Positions 15,399 through 21,919 of a stretch of 25,645 bases of DNA are shown here, piece after piece. The DNA is from a virus: positions 1 to 25,645 of the IMG/VR virus record IMGVR_UViG_3300023174_000593; one strand, 5' to 3'. A program made the translations under genes and the position numbers. The number at the start of each line of letters is the position of its first letter. Positions within the stretch are counted from its first letter, which is position 1. Below the pieces are notes generated by a model. That model did not search any database, was not told the DNA's origin, and worked only from the letters and a program-made list of their open reading frames with translations.

Positions 15399-15739
15399 TT
15401 ATCGCACCGACATCCATGCGCTCGGTGGCGGCGCATTGTTGCTTCGCTCATTTTGTAACCTTCGGCTTCGCAAAGCCTCACCAAATCAACATGGCGGATT
15501 CTTTTATCGGAAAGTGCTGTTTTTAAAAGTTCTGCTTCTTCTTGTTCAATTGAACAAAGCATCTGTCCAACAAAGCATTCTTGTCCTGCAAATACTTTTG
15601 GATTGTTTACAAGTTTAATAAGGCCGTCTTTAAATGTGCTGGTTGACTGCTTTACATCTTGAGCATTTGAGTGAGTACGGGACCGTGAGGTATTCCGCAA
15701 GGATTCGTCCACATCTCCAGCACTTAGGGAGTTCGTCAC
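15395..15739 (-). CDS. Putative helix-turn-helix DNA-binding protein with RHR...CxC C terminus
   Basis: 114 residues, starting with GTG at 15739, 8 bases after a GGAAGGGG SD. The first 40 residues are Ser/Thr/Asn-rich and probably disordered. The C-terminal half (LLKTALSDKRIRHVDLVRLC, EAEGYKMSEATMRRHRAHGC) reads as a short helical bundle ending with 'MRRHRAHGCRC', like a small HTH with 'cellular-order recognition' pattern 'G-Y-x-x-S-x-x-T-x-x-R-H-R-x-x-x-C-x-C' found in actinobacteriophage DNA-binding proteins and small terminase-like proteins. It is coupled by ATGA to the metallophosphoesterase. DNA binding is an inference from pattern. Confidence 0.5.
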   Translation of the reverse strand: MTNSLSAGDVDESLRNTSRSRTHSNAQDVKQSTSTFKDGLIKLVNNPKVFAGQECFVGQMLCSIEQEEAELLKTALSDKRIRHVDLVRLCEAEGYKMSEATMRRHRAHGCRCDK

Positions 15740-15759
15740 GATTTGAGCCCCTTCCGTAT

Positions 15760-15777
15760 GGGTCCTTTATAGGCTCG
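15760..15777. repeat. Intergenic motif copy C (diverged)
   Basis: Plus-sense GGGTCCTTTATAGGCTCG in the 45-base gap before the RHR/CxC gene shares the frame GGGTC-(YT-rich)-AGG-CTCG with copies A and B. On the minus strand it contains TATAAA, a possible -10, about 26 bases before the GTG, though no good -35 was found. Assignment to the same family is tentative. Confidence 0.3.
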
Positions 15778-15784
15778 CTCATCG

Positions 15785-16180
15785 TTATCTTTCTACATAG
15801 GCTTGAAAGTTAGCGGCAATGCGTGGCCTGTCTTTGTCATCCAAGCCTAAAGGAATAGTTGAACCTAGGGAAGCGACACGCAAGACTTTCGTTGAAGAAA
15901 TCGTGACGTTCGTGATGTTTGCTAAAAGGTCTCTTATTACTTTTGCACCATCGCGAGCAGTTGGATAATCGTCGCGAGCGCCTCTTACAACTATTTGAAT
16001 TCGAGGTTTATCAATGTCGTAGGCAGTGTTTCCAAAAGATTCTTCCGGACCCATGCCTTCATATTCATATAAACAAATGCAGTAGTCAGGGCTTGCTGGC
16101 ATCTTGCTTAAAAAGATATTAGTCCCAAGGGTGCCAAGAGAATTGGTAACTAAGTAGTCGCCTAGCGCTTCAAGTATCAA
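15785..16180 (-). CDS. Tail terminator-type minor protein
   Basis: 131 residues. The pattern (MILEALGDYLVTNSLGTLG, ICLYEYEGMGPEESFG, KPRIQIVVRGARDDYPTARD, GAKVIRDLLANI, PRIAANFQAYVER) is that of the small alpha/beta tail terminator or 'minor capsid' proteins encoded after the gp10-like gene in siphophages. These form the ring that ends tail tube growth and joins the tail to the head. It overlaps the tail-completion gene by ATGA (16177-16180) and is followed by a 45-base gap and the non-structural trio. Confidence 0.75.
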   Translation of the reverse strand: MILEALGDYLVTNSLGTLGTNIFLSKMPASPDYCICLYEYEGMGPEESFGNTAYDIDKPRIQIVVRGARDDYPTARDGAKVIRDLLANITNVTISSTKVLRVASLGSTIPLGLDDKDRPRIAANFQAYVER

Positions 16181-16575
16181 CGTAACATCCCTTTCGTAGC
16201 CCGCTCAACTTTATCAGCAATGCGCCCACTTATGCCGTTAACCTGACGGGTCATAGGGTCCTCTAAATACTTTGCCTTACCATGAGGGTGATTTGCTTCA
16301 AGATTTTCGTGAACATAAATTGAGTATTCGGTAGCAGTTCCACCATAGGTGAGTTCTACATAGACCTCCCCCGCCCGCGTGAAGACTCCAGTTTCTGGTC
16401 GAACACGTCCAGAGGCTTTCAGGGCTCCGGTATCAACCGGGACTTCATCTTGAGATACGGCAAAAGCATCTTGCGCCTCACTGCGTAAAGCCATAGCCGC
16501 AACTTTTGCTCCGGCTGGTCCTGATTCTGCTAGGGCTTTTTGAATTCTTTCAAGGTCAGGAAATATAATTTTCAT
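16177..16575 (-). CDS. HK97 gp10-like tail completion protein
   Basis: 132 residues. An N-terminal helix (LERIQKALAESGPAGAKVAA) is followed by 'AFAVSQDEVPVDTGALKASG' and 'YSIYVHENLEANHPHGKAKY', the hallmark layout of the HK97 gp10 family: 'P-V-D-T-G-x-L-x-x-S-G' and 'Y-A/S-x-x-V-H-E-x...H-x-x-G...KYLE'. This family forms the tail completion interface at the head-proximal end. It begins right at the stop of the stopper gene and ends in an ATGA overlap with the tail terminator gene. Confidence 0.85.
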   Translation of the reverse strand: MKIIFPDLERIQKALAESGPAGAKVAAMALRSEAQDAFAVSQDEVPVDTGALKASGRVRPETGVFTRAGEVYVELTYGGTATEYSIYVHENLEANHPHGKAKYLEDPMTRQVNGISGRIADKVERATKGMLR

Positions 16576-16934
16576 TAAACACCAAAATGAATGACCGTGT
16601 GATGATTTCCACCAGTATCTTTTTTGGTTTCAAGCCCCACAATTACTGGCGTAGTTGAATTAGGCAAAGTTATTTTGTCGGCAAGAGTTAAAGAGGCATA
16701 AGGACCATACAAAATTACTCGACCTGTTGAAACTATATCTTGGCCCTCGGCATCTTTCATAAGACGTGTTTCATAAATCACGCGCCCGCGGGCGGATGTG
16801 ACAGTTCCACCATAAGTACGCTTACCGTATTTATCAATTGCTGACCCGGCGTTAAATGTAATCGTATCCGGCATCATTTCATAAAATTTAGAATCAATAC
16901 CTTCCGGACCCTGCCATGTTGTAGGTAGTGCCAT
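16575..16934 (-). CDS. Head-tail stopper/joining protein
   Basis: 119 residues, mainly beta (DTITFNAGSAIDKYGKRTYG, GRVIYETRLMKDAEG, VSTGRVILYGPYASLTLADK, KKDTGGNHHTVIHFGV). Length, a strand-rich body and position between the connector and gp10-like genes match the gp16/gpFII-type stopper or joining proteins, which close the portal channel after packaging. TAATG-type overlap with the connector gene (16934). Assignment rests on context and style, not a decisive motif. Confidence 0.7.
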   Translation of the reverse strand: MALPTTWQGPEGIDSKFYEMMPDTITFNAGSAIDKYGKRTYGGTVTSARGRVIYETRLMKDAEGQDIVSTGRVILYGPYASLTLADKITLPNSTTPVIVGLETKKDTGGNHHTVIHFGV

Positions 16935-17371
16935 TATTGTGAATTTGTTTCTTGAGTATCAGAACGAGGGTTATCCATTTGACCAAGGTGCGCATCCGTA
17001 TTGTAAGTAGTTACATTCCGGTCCGCTGTGGATTTGAGCGAATCTGCATTTGCAATCCATGAAGGCGCGTAACGGCGCATACGATTTAAACGAAGGCTTG
17101 AGGCTAAAGCAGAAAAACGCTGTGATTGAGTTGAGAAAGTTTCGTTTAAGGATAGGTCGCCAACAGACTTTGAATAATCAGCCTTGTGAGCATATTGTCC
17201 GGCAAGGACGTCAGCGGCGTTTGCGGCGGCATCATAAACATCAGCCCATTCAGAGATAAGCCAGTTAATTTCCTCATCGGTCATGTGGGGAGCCGTTGAG
17301 TCAGTATCTTGGATAAGAAAACGGACCTTATCGCGGTCTGAGGTCGCTGGTCCTACATAGGTAAAAGTCAT
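16934..17371 (-). CDS. Head-tail connector (adaptor) protein
   Basis: 145 residues, helical. Opens with 'TFTYVGPATSDRDKVRFLIQ' then 'DTDSTAPHMTDEEINWLISE' and alanine-rich helices, the usual pattern of phage gp6/gp15-like connector proteins ('D-x-V-R-x-L-I-x-D-T', 'D-E-E-I-x-x-L'). These form the ring beneath the portal. It is separated from the capsid gene by about 6.8 kb of fibre and accessory genes, where normally it follows closely. A TAACAT hexamer ends 6 bases before the ATG, and AAGGGT lies too close to act as a normal SD, so a leaderless start is possible. Confidence 0.8.
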   Translation of the reverse strand: MTFTYVGPATSDRDKVRFLIQDTDSTAPHMTDEEINWLISEWADVYDAAANAADVLAGQYAHKADYSKSVGDLSLNETFSTQSQRFSALASSLRLNRMRRYAPSWIANADSLKSTADRNVTTYNTDAHLGQMDNPRSDTQETNSQ

Positions 17372-17377
17372 ACCCTT

Positions 17378-17383
17378 ATGTTA
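17378..17383 (-). promoter_or_regulatory. Possible -10 element for connector operon (leaderless)
   Basis: Minus-strand TAACAT fits the actinobacterial TANNNT -10 pattern and is separated from the ATG at 17371 by exactly 6 bases (AAGGGT), so transcription would start at or next to the start codon. No good -35 is visible. It mirrors the element facing the plus-strand oxygenase. Confidence 0.35.
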
Positions 17384-17404
17384 CACGCCTTGCCCCCACT
17401 CGCC

Positions 17405-17433
17405 TTGAAGTCGCGCCGACACAAGAGTAGGCT
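17405..17433 (+). promoter_or_regulatory. Promoter for the plus-strand oxygenase, probably leaderless
   Basis: TTGAAG (17405-17410), a 17-base spacer, then TAGGCT (17428-17433, TANNNT type) and 6 bases to the ATG at 17440. The geometry predicts a transcript starting at the ATG. There is no proper SD. As this is the only plus-strand gene, an own promoter is expected. Confidence 0.5.
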
Positions 17434-17439
17434 CGTTTT

Positions 17440-17997
17440 ATGATTATTCAAGATGACCAGTTTTTAACACAAGATGAGGCTAAATTCTACGAAGAAACTC
17501 TTTTAAATAATAGCCCATGGAAGTTTAATCCTTGGACTAATACAAAAAGTGCCAATGGAGAAGCCTTGTCTTCACAAAACGAATCATTTCAATTTGTGAG
17601 CAATATCGATATGGACCATCCACTTCATTTACTTACTCTCGAATTGCTTTATAAATTCACAAACAAACATAACATAAATGTTAAAACCGTACGAAGAATA
17701 AAAAGCAATATATTGACTCAAAGTAGTAATACTGGATATCACTCTCCGCATATTGACCAAAATTATGAACATAAAGTTTTTCTTTATTATGTAAATGACT
17801 CTGATGGAGATACAATTTTTTTTAATCAATTTTGGTCTGAAAATAATCCAGCAACAGAAGACACTTTGACTGAACAGATTCGAGTTTCCCCTAAACGGGG
17901 GTTAGGTATTGTGTTTGATGGTTTTCAATATCATGCTTCAACATCTCCACAAATAAACGGTTATCGTTGCGTTGTAAATGTGGATTTTATAATTTAA
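17440..17997 (+). CDS. 2-oxoglutarate/Fe(II)-dependent dioxygenase (prolyl-4-hydroxylase-like fold)
   Basis: 185 residues. The double-stranded beta-helix signature is complete: H104-I-D106 (GYHSPHIDQN) and H165 (FDGFQYHASTSP) as iron ligands, R176 (GYRCVVNVDF) for the 2-oxoglutarate carboxylate, and 'FLYYVNDSDGDTIFF' between them as in P4H-type enzymes. It would couple 2-oxoglutarate decarboxylation to hydroxylation; the substrate (protein side chain, sugar or nucleotide) is unknown. It is the only plus-strand gene in the window, AT-rich like the three genes it meets, and its stop overlaps the neighbour's stop in TTAA. Such enzymes are frequent in aquatic phages near fibre genes. Likely a moron-type acquisition. 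Confidence 0.85.
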   Translation: MIIQDDQFLTQDEAKFYEETLLNNSPWKFNPWTNTKSANGEALSSQNESFQFVSNIDMDHPLHLLTLELLYKFTNKHNINVKTVRRIKSNILTQSSNTGYHSPHIDQNYEHKVFLYYVNDSDGDTIFFNQFWSENNPATEDTLTEQIRVSPKRGLGIVFDGFQYHASTSPQINGYRCVVNVDFII

Positions 17998-18707
17998 TTA
18001 ATTATGTTTTTTGTAATTTCTTTTGATATTAACTTAGACATACCGTTGGCATGAAATTTCTTATACAAAAAAGATAATCCTTTATTAGGTTCAAATCTTT
18101 TATAGTTTATACACCCTTGAGATAATTGAATAAGTTCATTACTTAAATTAAATCTTTTTAAAACGACAGGCTCATTAGTATGAAACTTTACATAAGCCAT
18201 TGGGTCATTCCGTTTAATTTCAACATAGTTACTTTTTTCATTTAATTGAATTGCGGCTTCAAGAGGTCTAAACCAAGAATTGATATTAAATGAACCCGGT
18301 ACATAATAACCATCAAAAACTGGTTTGTGTAAATAGGCTGGTGTTGAAGTAATTTCTAATGATTCTTCAGACCAAAATATCCAGTTATTTAAAATACTAA
18401 ATGTATAAGCATCCGTTACGCTTGGTTGTTTATTTGCCACTACACTAATATCCGATTTACCATAATCTGAACTAACAATTCCAAAGTCTTTATCTATGTG
18501 AAATGAAATAGGACTTGGAAACTTTAATACAAATGTATTCTTTACATTATGTAAAAAAGCATGACATTGAAACCAATTTTCTTTTTTATTTTCTTTATTT
18601 TGTTGATATTTAATATCTTGCAATAAAGATACTGGCTCATCGTATAAAAGGTGCATTGAGGCATAGGTATCGCTTGGATACCAAGGGGACCAATAAACAG
18701 TAACCAT
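17994..18707 (-). CDS. Cassette protein 3, divergent member of the DUF6065-like trio
   Basis: 237 residues, AT-rich. Not recognised by motif, but the middle can be laid against its two neighbours: 'WIFWSEESLEITSTPAYLHK' sits where they have 'WGIKTPKGYSCLF' and 'SPFFIRTPKNYSVFI', and 'PLEAAIQLNEKSNYVEIKRN' followed by 'DPMAYVKFHTNEP' sits where they have the 'DTD...FPF...G-I-x-x-G-T-P-x-x-Q' run. N-terminal region begins VTVYWSPWYPSD. I infer a distant paralogue with a beta-helical (cupin-like) core. It starts in a TAATG overlap with the second trio gene and ends convergently with the oxygenase. Function unknown. Confidence 0.6.
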   Translation of the reverse strand: MVTVYWSPWYPSDTYASMHLLYDEPVSLLQDIKYQQNKENKKENWFQCHAFLHNVKNTFVLKFPSPISFHIDKDFGIVSSDYGKSDISVVANKQPSVTDAYTFSILNNWIFWSEESLEITSTPAYLHKPVFDGYYVPGSFNINSWFRPLEAAIQLNEKSNYVEIKRNDPMAYVKFHTNEPVVLKRFNLSNELIQLSQGCINYKRFEPNKGLSFLYKKFHANGMSKLISKEITKNIIN

Positions 18708-19405
18708 TATTGATATGTTTTAACCTTCCATTGATTTTTTTTATACCAACCACTGATTACAGAATGAGCGCGTCTTTGATTTAATCCGCCAATTTTAATA
18801 ATGTTTTTATTTTCGACACTTTCCCAATCATCTCTTTTAAAAGGAATTATTTGAAATAAAGGAGTTCCCTTTTTAATAATACCCGTGAAGCCTTCTTTAA
18901 TAAAAAAAGGCACATTTCCAGTAGTCATAACATCATCACTATCGACAACAGCAGATAATGTTTTAAAAGGTAAATCATCTCTGTTTATAGGGTGTGTAAT
19001 AAACACGCTATAATTTTTAGGCGTTCTTATAAAGAATGGAGAACGCCATGTGAATCTTCTCGGGTGAAAACCAATAGGAACAGGAAGATTATCATTGAGG
19101 TCAATTGGTCTTTCTGCTATTGGGTCATACTCGCTTTGGCGATGGCGAAATACTTGCATATCGTTTTCAAAATCCACAAAAACATCGACCCATAAAGTAG
19201 CAATGTAGCCACTTAGCATTCCATCTAAAAATGGAGCACAATGTTTAAAACTTTTAATCGGTTCATTCCCACTCCATTTTAAATCACTATCTTTAGGCTT
19301 CGGGCTATTTTTATACCACTCAGGAATAAACAACTTTGCTGGTTTTGGTAAATCAATTATTTCACCTTCACAAGCAAATTCTATTATTTGTTTTTTAGAT
19401 TTCAT
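18707..19405 (-). CDS. Cassette protein 2, DUF6065-like
   Basis: 232 residues. Conserved landmarks: 'LPKPAKLFIPEWYK' (19-32), 'SFKHCAPFLDGMLSGYI' (52-68) with 'DVFVDF', 'FFIRTPKNYSVFITHP' (124-139), 'AVVDSD' (152-157), 'VPFFIK', 'GIIKKGTPLFQIIPFKRDDW' (175-194) and a C-terminal 'WYKKNQWKVK'. This is the pattern of a family, which I know as DUF6065, encoded in many aquatic phages and some bacteria; no activity is established. The order of strands suggests a double-stranded beta-helix, but the iron-binding HxD motif of oxygenases is not evident. ATGA and TAATG overlaps tie it to both neighbours. Confidence 0.7.
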   Translation of the reverse strand: MKSKKQIIEFACEGEIIDLPKPAKLFIPEWYKNSPKPKDSDLKWSGNEPIKSFKHCAPFLDGMLSGYIATLWVDVFVDFENDMQVFRHRQSEYDPIAERPIDLNDNLPVPIGFHPRRFTWRSPFFIRTPKNYSVFITHPINRDDLPFKTLSAVVDSDDVMTTGNVPFFIKEGFTGIIKKGTPLFQIIPFKRDDWESVENKNIIKIGGLNQRRAHSVISGWYKKNQWKVKTYQ

Positions 19406-20118
19406 TTATCAAAGTCCGTAATTGACCAATTCTTTTTTGTCCAGTATAGATTTTTATATCTATTAAAAAATCTAACACTTAATTCCGTATTAACATTTTT
19501 TGCTTCTTCTAAATCATTTGATTGACCTCTAACAAACTTCCATTCATCGCGTTTAAATGGAATTACTTGAATCATTGGTGTGCCAGCAGGTATCAATCCT
19601 TGAAATGAAGGATTTTTAAGAACAAACGGAAAATTAACTCCTGCCGTATATGTATCTGTATCTACAATACCCGGCAAACATTCAAACCATATATTGGAAT
19701 TGTGCATTGGTGGTAAAAATAAACAAGAGTAACCCTTGGGAGTTTTGATTCCCCAACCATTAATCCATTTTGGAAATGAAAAACTATTTTGATTAGGGTG
19801 TTTATGTCCTTGCTTTAAAGGATGATGTTCAATGATTTTAGGAACGCTTGTTTCATAATAAGGTTCACCTAATTTATCACTTACAAAAACATCAGCAGGT
19901 GTATTAAGAATATAACCAGCAGTCATTGAATCAAAAACTGGCATACATTTTTTAATTGTAGGATAACTCTCGGGAGTTTGATTTTTACTTTCAGGATACC
20001 AATTGGTTGTTTCTTTATACCAAGTAGGTATTACTTTTGAGGCTGGCTGAGGTGCTGATAGTTCAGGATACTCATGCAAATTTGTAAAAGTAATTATAGT
20101 TTTTGATTTAAAAAACAT
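19402..20118 (-). CDS. Cassette protein 1, DUF6065-like
   Basis: 238 residues, parallel to the next gene: 'APQPASKVIPTWYK' (22-35), 'TIKKCMPVFDSMTAGYI' (54-70) with 'DVFVS', 'GWGIKTPKGYSCLFLPPMH' (121-139), 'PGIVDTD' (149-155), 'FPFVLKN', 'IPAGTPMIQVIPFKRDEW' (176-193) and 'YWTKKNWSI' near the end. Clearly homologous, though diverged, so an old duplication. The SD (AAAGGGGG) and start codon are buried in a hairpin stem. It follows the fibre-type genes, so a role in modifying or matching fibres or cell-surface glycans is possible, as inference only. Confidence 0.7.
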   Translation of the reverse strand: MFFKSKTIITFTNLHEYPELSAPQPASKVIPTWYKETTNWYPESKNQTPESYPTIKKCMPVFDSMTAGYILNTPADVFVSDKLGEPYYETSVPKIIEHHPLKQGHKHPNQNSFSFPKWINGWGIKTPKGYSCLFLPPMHNSNIWFECLPGIVDTDTYTAGVNFPFVLKNPSFQGLIPAGTPMIQVIPFKRDEWKFVRGQSNDLEEAKNVNTELSVRFFNRYKNLYWTKKNWSITDFDK

Positions 20119-20149
20119 TACGCCCCCTTTAGTAATAAAGGGAGCGTAA
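20112..20149 (-). promoter_or_regulatory. Hairpin covering SD and start of cassette gene 1, followed by T6
   Basis: Minus strand: TTACGCTCCCTTT, loop ATTACT, AAAGGGGGCGTAA form a 13-pair stem with one mismatch (20118-20149). It contains the whole SD and reaches the A of the ATG; TG then TTTTTT (20110-20115 area) follow. It could be an intrinsic terminator ending the fibre transcript, or a translational gate, or both. Confidence 0.7.
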
Positions 20150-20173
20150 CATTAATTGTTGTTAATTACTACT

Positions 20174-20617
20174 CTATGCTTTTTCTTCTAGGAGTGCTCG
20201 CAGTCTTTTAATTTCTGCATCTTTTTCATCTTCTGATAAAGGCGCCTCGATAGATTGCATAGGAATAACTTCCTCGGCATCAATGTATGGTTTTTCCCAT
20301 TCAGTGCCATTCCATGTCCATCTGTGGTCTATTTCTTCTGTAACTATTGCTTTACCTTCTGCTTCATGTGAAAAATAAGTATGCTTAAATTCTATTGGCT
20401 TTCCTTTAGAATCAACTTCTGCATAAAAAATAACTTCAGCCTCTGACCATGTTTTTGTTTTTTCGTCATATTTTTTATTTAAAAATTCTTCTGGGTTATC
20501 TGTTTCAACAGAAATAGCCGTTGTGTGGTCAGGGGTTATAGAATGGTCAGGGTCTTCTCCTGCTGTTTTAATAACAGCAAAACCAATACCATCGCGCAAT
20601 TGAATAAAAGTTTTCAT
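20174..20617 (-). CDS. Protein with coiled-coil tail, possible fibre-associated or chaperone protein
   Basis: 147 residues, acidic. The N-terminal 30 residues (MKTFIQLRDGIGFAVIKTAG) and middle (DNPEEFLNKKYDEKTKTWSE, HRWTWNGTEWEKPYI) resemble the short accessory proteins encoded after tail fibres, including fibre assembly-type proteins with 'yd-x-x-t-x-x-W' repeats. The C terminus (SEDEKDAEIKRLRALLEEK) is a heptad coiled coil suited to trimerisation. Starts in a TAATG overlap with the preceding fibre-like gene. Function not recognised. Confidence 0.5.
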   Translation of the reverse strand: MKTFIQLRDGIGFAVIKTAGEDPDHSITPDHTTAISVETDNPEEFLNKKYDEKTKTWSEAEVIFYAEVDSKGKPIEFKHTYFSHEAEGKAIVTEEIDHRWTWNGTEWEKPYIDAEEVIPMQSIEAPLSEDEKDAEIKRLRALLEEKA

Positions 20618-21069
20618 TAGTTATACTCCACAACTTCCCAGCGACAAGCACCTGATACAACGAGTGATGTTGAGTTTGAAAGATATCCTTGAATTACACC
20701 TGCAACTAGATTATTAGAACCAGCACCAACTGATGCGTTGCCAGAGTTTACTGTTGCTGATTTGTTCCATGCCCAAGCGTTCACGCGAGTCCAACCAGAC
20801 TGACCTGCATCAACGCTGGCGCTAGAAGGCGCCCAGTATTCACCAAAGTTTGTTGCGTGACCAGCAACGCCAGGAACTGTCATAGCGCCCGCGTTCATGC
20901 TCATATTAAATGAAGCAGAAACCGTTCCTGTACCAACCGTTCCTTGGATATTAACAAATGATTTATTAATATCAACTGCTGTAATAGTTACTGTTCCTGC
21001 GCCAGCCGCGCTTCCACGCTGAATGGATTTAATAGGAGAGGCTACTGCTGGGTAAGTTGCTAGGGCCAT
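20617..21069 (-). CDS. Fibre-like virion protein
   Basis: 150 residues, Gly/Ala/Ser/Thr-rich and almost devoid of charges (KSIQRGSAAGAGTVTITAVD, ASFNMSMNAGAMTVPGVAGH, LSNSTSLVVSGACRWEVVEY). The opening 'IKSIQRGSAAGAGTVTITAVD-INKSFVNIQG' type stretch is common in short phage fibre or virion-surface proteins, in which a strand-rich domain ends in an 'R/W-x-V-V-E-Y/F' strand. TAATG overlaps on both sides place it in the fibre cluster. No enzyme motif. Confidence 0.55.
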   Translation of the reverse strand: MALATYPAVASPIKSIQRGSAAGAGTVTITAVDINKSFVNIQGTVGTGTVSASFNMSMNAGAMTVPGVAGHATNFGEYWAPSSASVDAGQSGWTRVNAWAWNKSATVNSGNASVGAGSNNLVAGVIQGYLSNSTSLVVSGACRWEVVEYN

Positions 21070-21374
21070 TATACGCTCGCTACTCCGCTAATGTGGTAAT
21101 TGACTGTTACGGCTGATGCAAAACCTGCAAGAACTTTAGTAGTTGTCATAACTTGCTTCATATCCATAACAACAGTTGAGTTAGCGGCAATTGCTACTGT
21201 CTTAAACAAATCAACGCCGTCTAAAGTTATAGTGAAAGTTCCTGCTGTTGCGGCTGTGTTAGCAATTACGATGTTAGTAATAATCATTGTTGTCGAGGCT
21301 GGGACTGTGTACAGAGTTGCGTTCGAAGTCGCAAAGGCGCCTCGCGCAAACGCTGTTGGTGTATTAACTGCCAT
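21069..21374 (-). CDS. Small beta-sandwich virion protein
   Basis: 101 residues. 'ATLYTVPASTTMIITNIVIANTA...TFTITLDGVDLF' followed by 'TVAIAANSTVVMDMKQVM' shows a small beta-sandwich with the same core pattern ('Y-T-V/C-P-S/A...I-I-x-x-I/V-V-x-x-N-T-A') as the 109-residue protein at 21920-22249. Such modules are found in phage appendages. Preceded by an AGAGGA SD 6 bases before the ATG. Probably a virion surface subunit; partner unknown. Confidence 0.55.
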   Translation of the reverse strand: MAVNTPTAFARGAFATSNATLYTVPASTTMIITNIVIANTAATAGTFTITLDGVDLFKTVAIAANSTVVMDMKQVMTTTKVLAGFASAVTVNYHISGVASV

Positions 21375-21421
21375 TTAGATTCCTCTTTCTTCTATGGCTA
21401 TTCTGCCATAATAGTGTTCAA

Positions 21422-21910
21422 TTATGAGCCGTAAACTCCCATGACATTGAGCATTTCTCCTGCTCCGATGTCATCGGTCAAAGCAAATGTTCCTGAAACA
21501 ATAGGCAAAGTTAGAGTTGGAGTTCCGGCGGCGGCAGGTGCGGCAATAATTGCGGCACCTGAAGACCCACCATTGACTGTGAATGTGCTTGCAAAAGATT
21601 TGTTCGAAAGAATCTCAGTCGCGGTAAGCAAAGATACTGTTCCTGTTGCATTTGGAAAAGTGATTGTTTGGTTTGATGTTGGAATAGTTGCTTGAAGTGT
21701 AGTGGTGTAAGTTGTTTGACCTGATGAACCAGTAAAAGTAAGACCAGTTGAACCAATCTTTTTATTGGTAAGAGTATAAGTACCTGTTGTGGTTAGGGCG
21801 TTAGCCGTAATGTAGGTCTGAACATCGTTTGCGAGGTTCTGCATATCCAAAGGAATGTTAATTGCATCTGTCGATGCTGGGTATCTAATACCGCCTGAAG
21901 TTGTTGGCAT
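21422..21910 (-). CDS. Tail-fibre-like protein with 'TLTNK' repeats
   Basis: 162 residues. 'IRYPASTDAINIPLDMQNLA' at the N terminus is an attachment-type segment; the body carries repeats of the 'L-T/S-N-K' class (YTLTNKKIGSTGLTFTGSSG and EILSNKSFASTFTVNGGSSG) plus 'TITFPNATGTVSLL' and 'TLTLPIVSGTFALTDD', a combination very common in fibres of aquatic phages. Strong AGGAGG SD 5 bases before the ATG at 21910. Likely part of a virion fibre or whisker. Confidence 0.65.
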   Translation of the reverse strand: MPTTSGGIRYPASTDAINIPLDMQNLANDVQTYITANALTTTGTYTLTNKKIGSTGLTFTGSSGQTTYTTTLQATIPTSNQTITFPNATGTVSLLTATEILSNKSFASTFTVNGGSSGAAIIAAPAAAGTPTLTLPIVSGTFALTDDIGAGEMLNVMGVYGS

Positions 21911-21919
21911 TTATGCCTC

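Noticed and set aside
21393-21410. Six-pair hairpin TATGGC/GCCATA before the 101-residue gene
   Set aside because: No U-run follows on the minus strand and the stem is short; likely chance.
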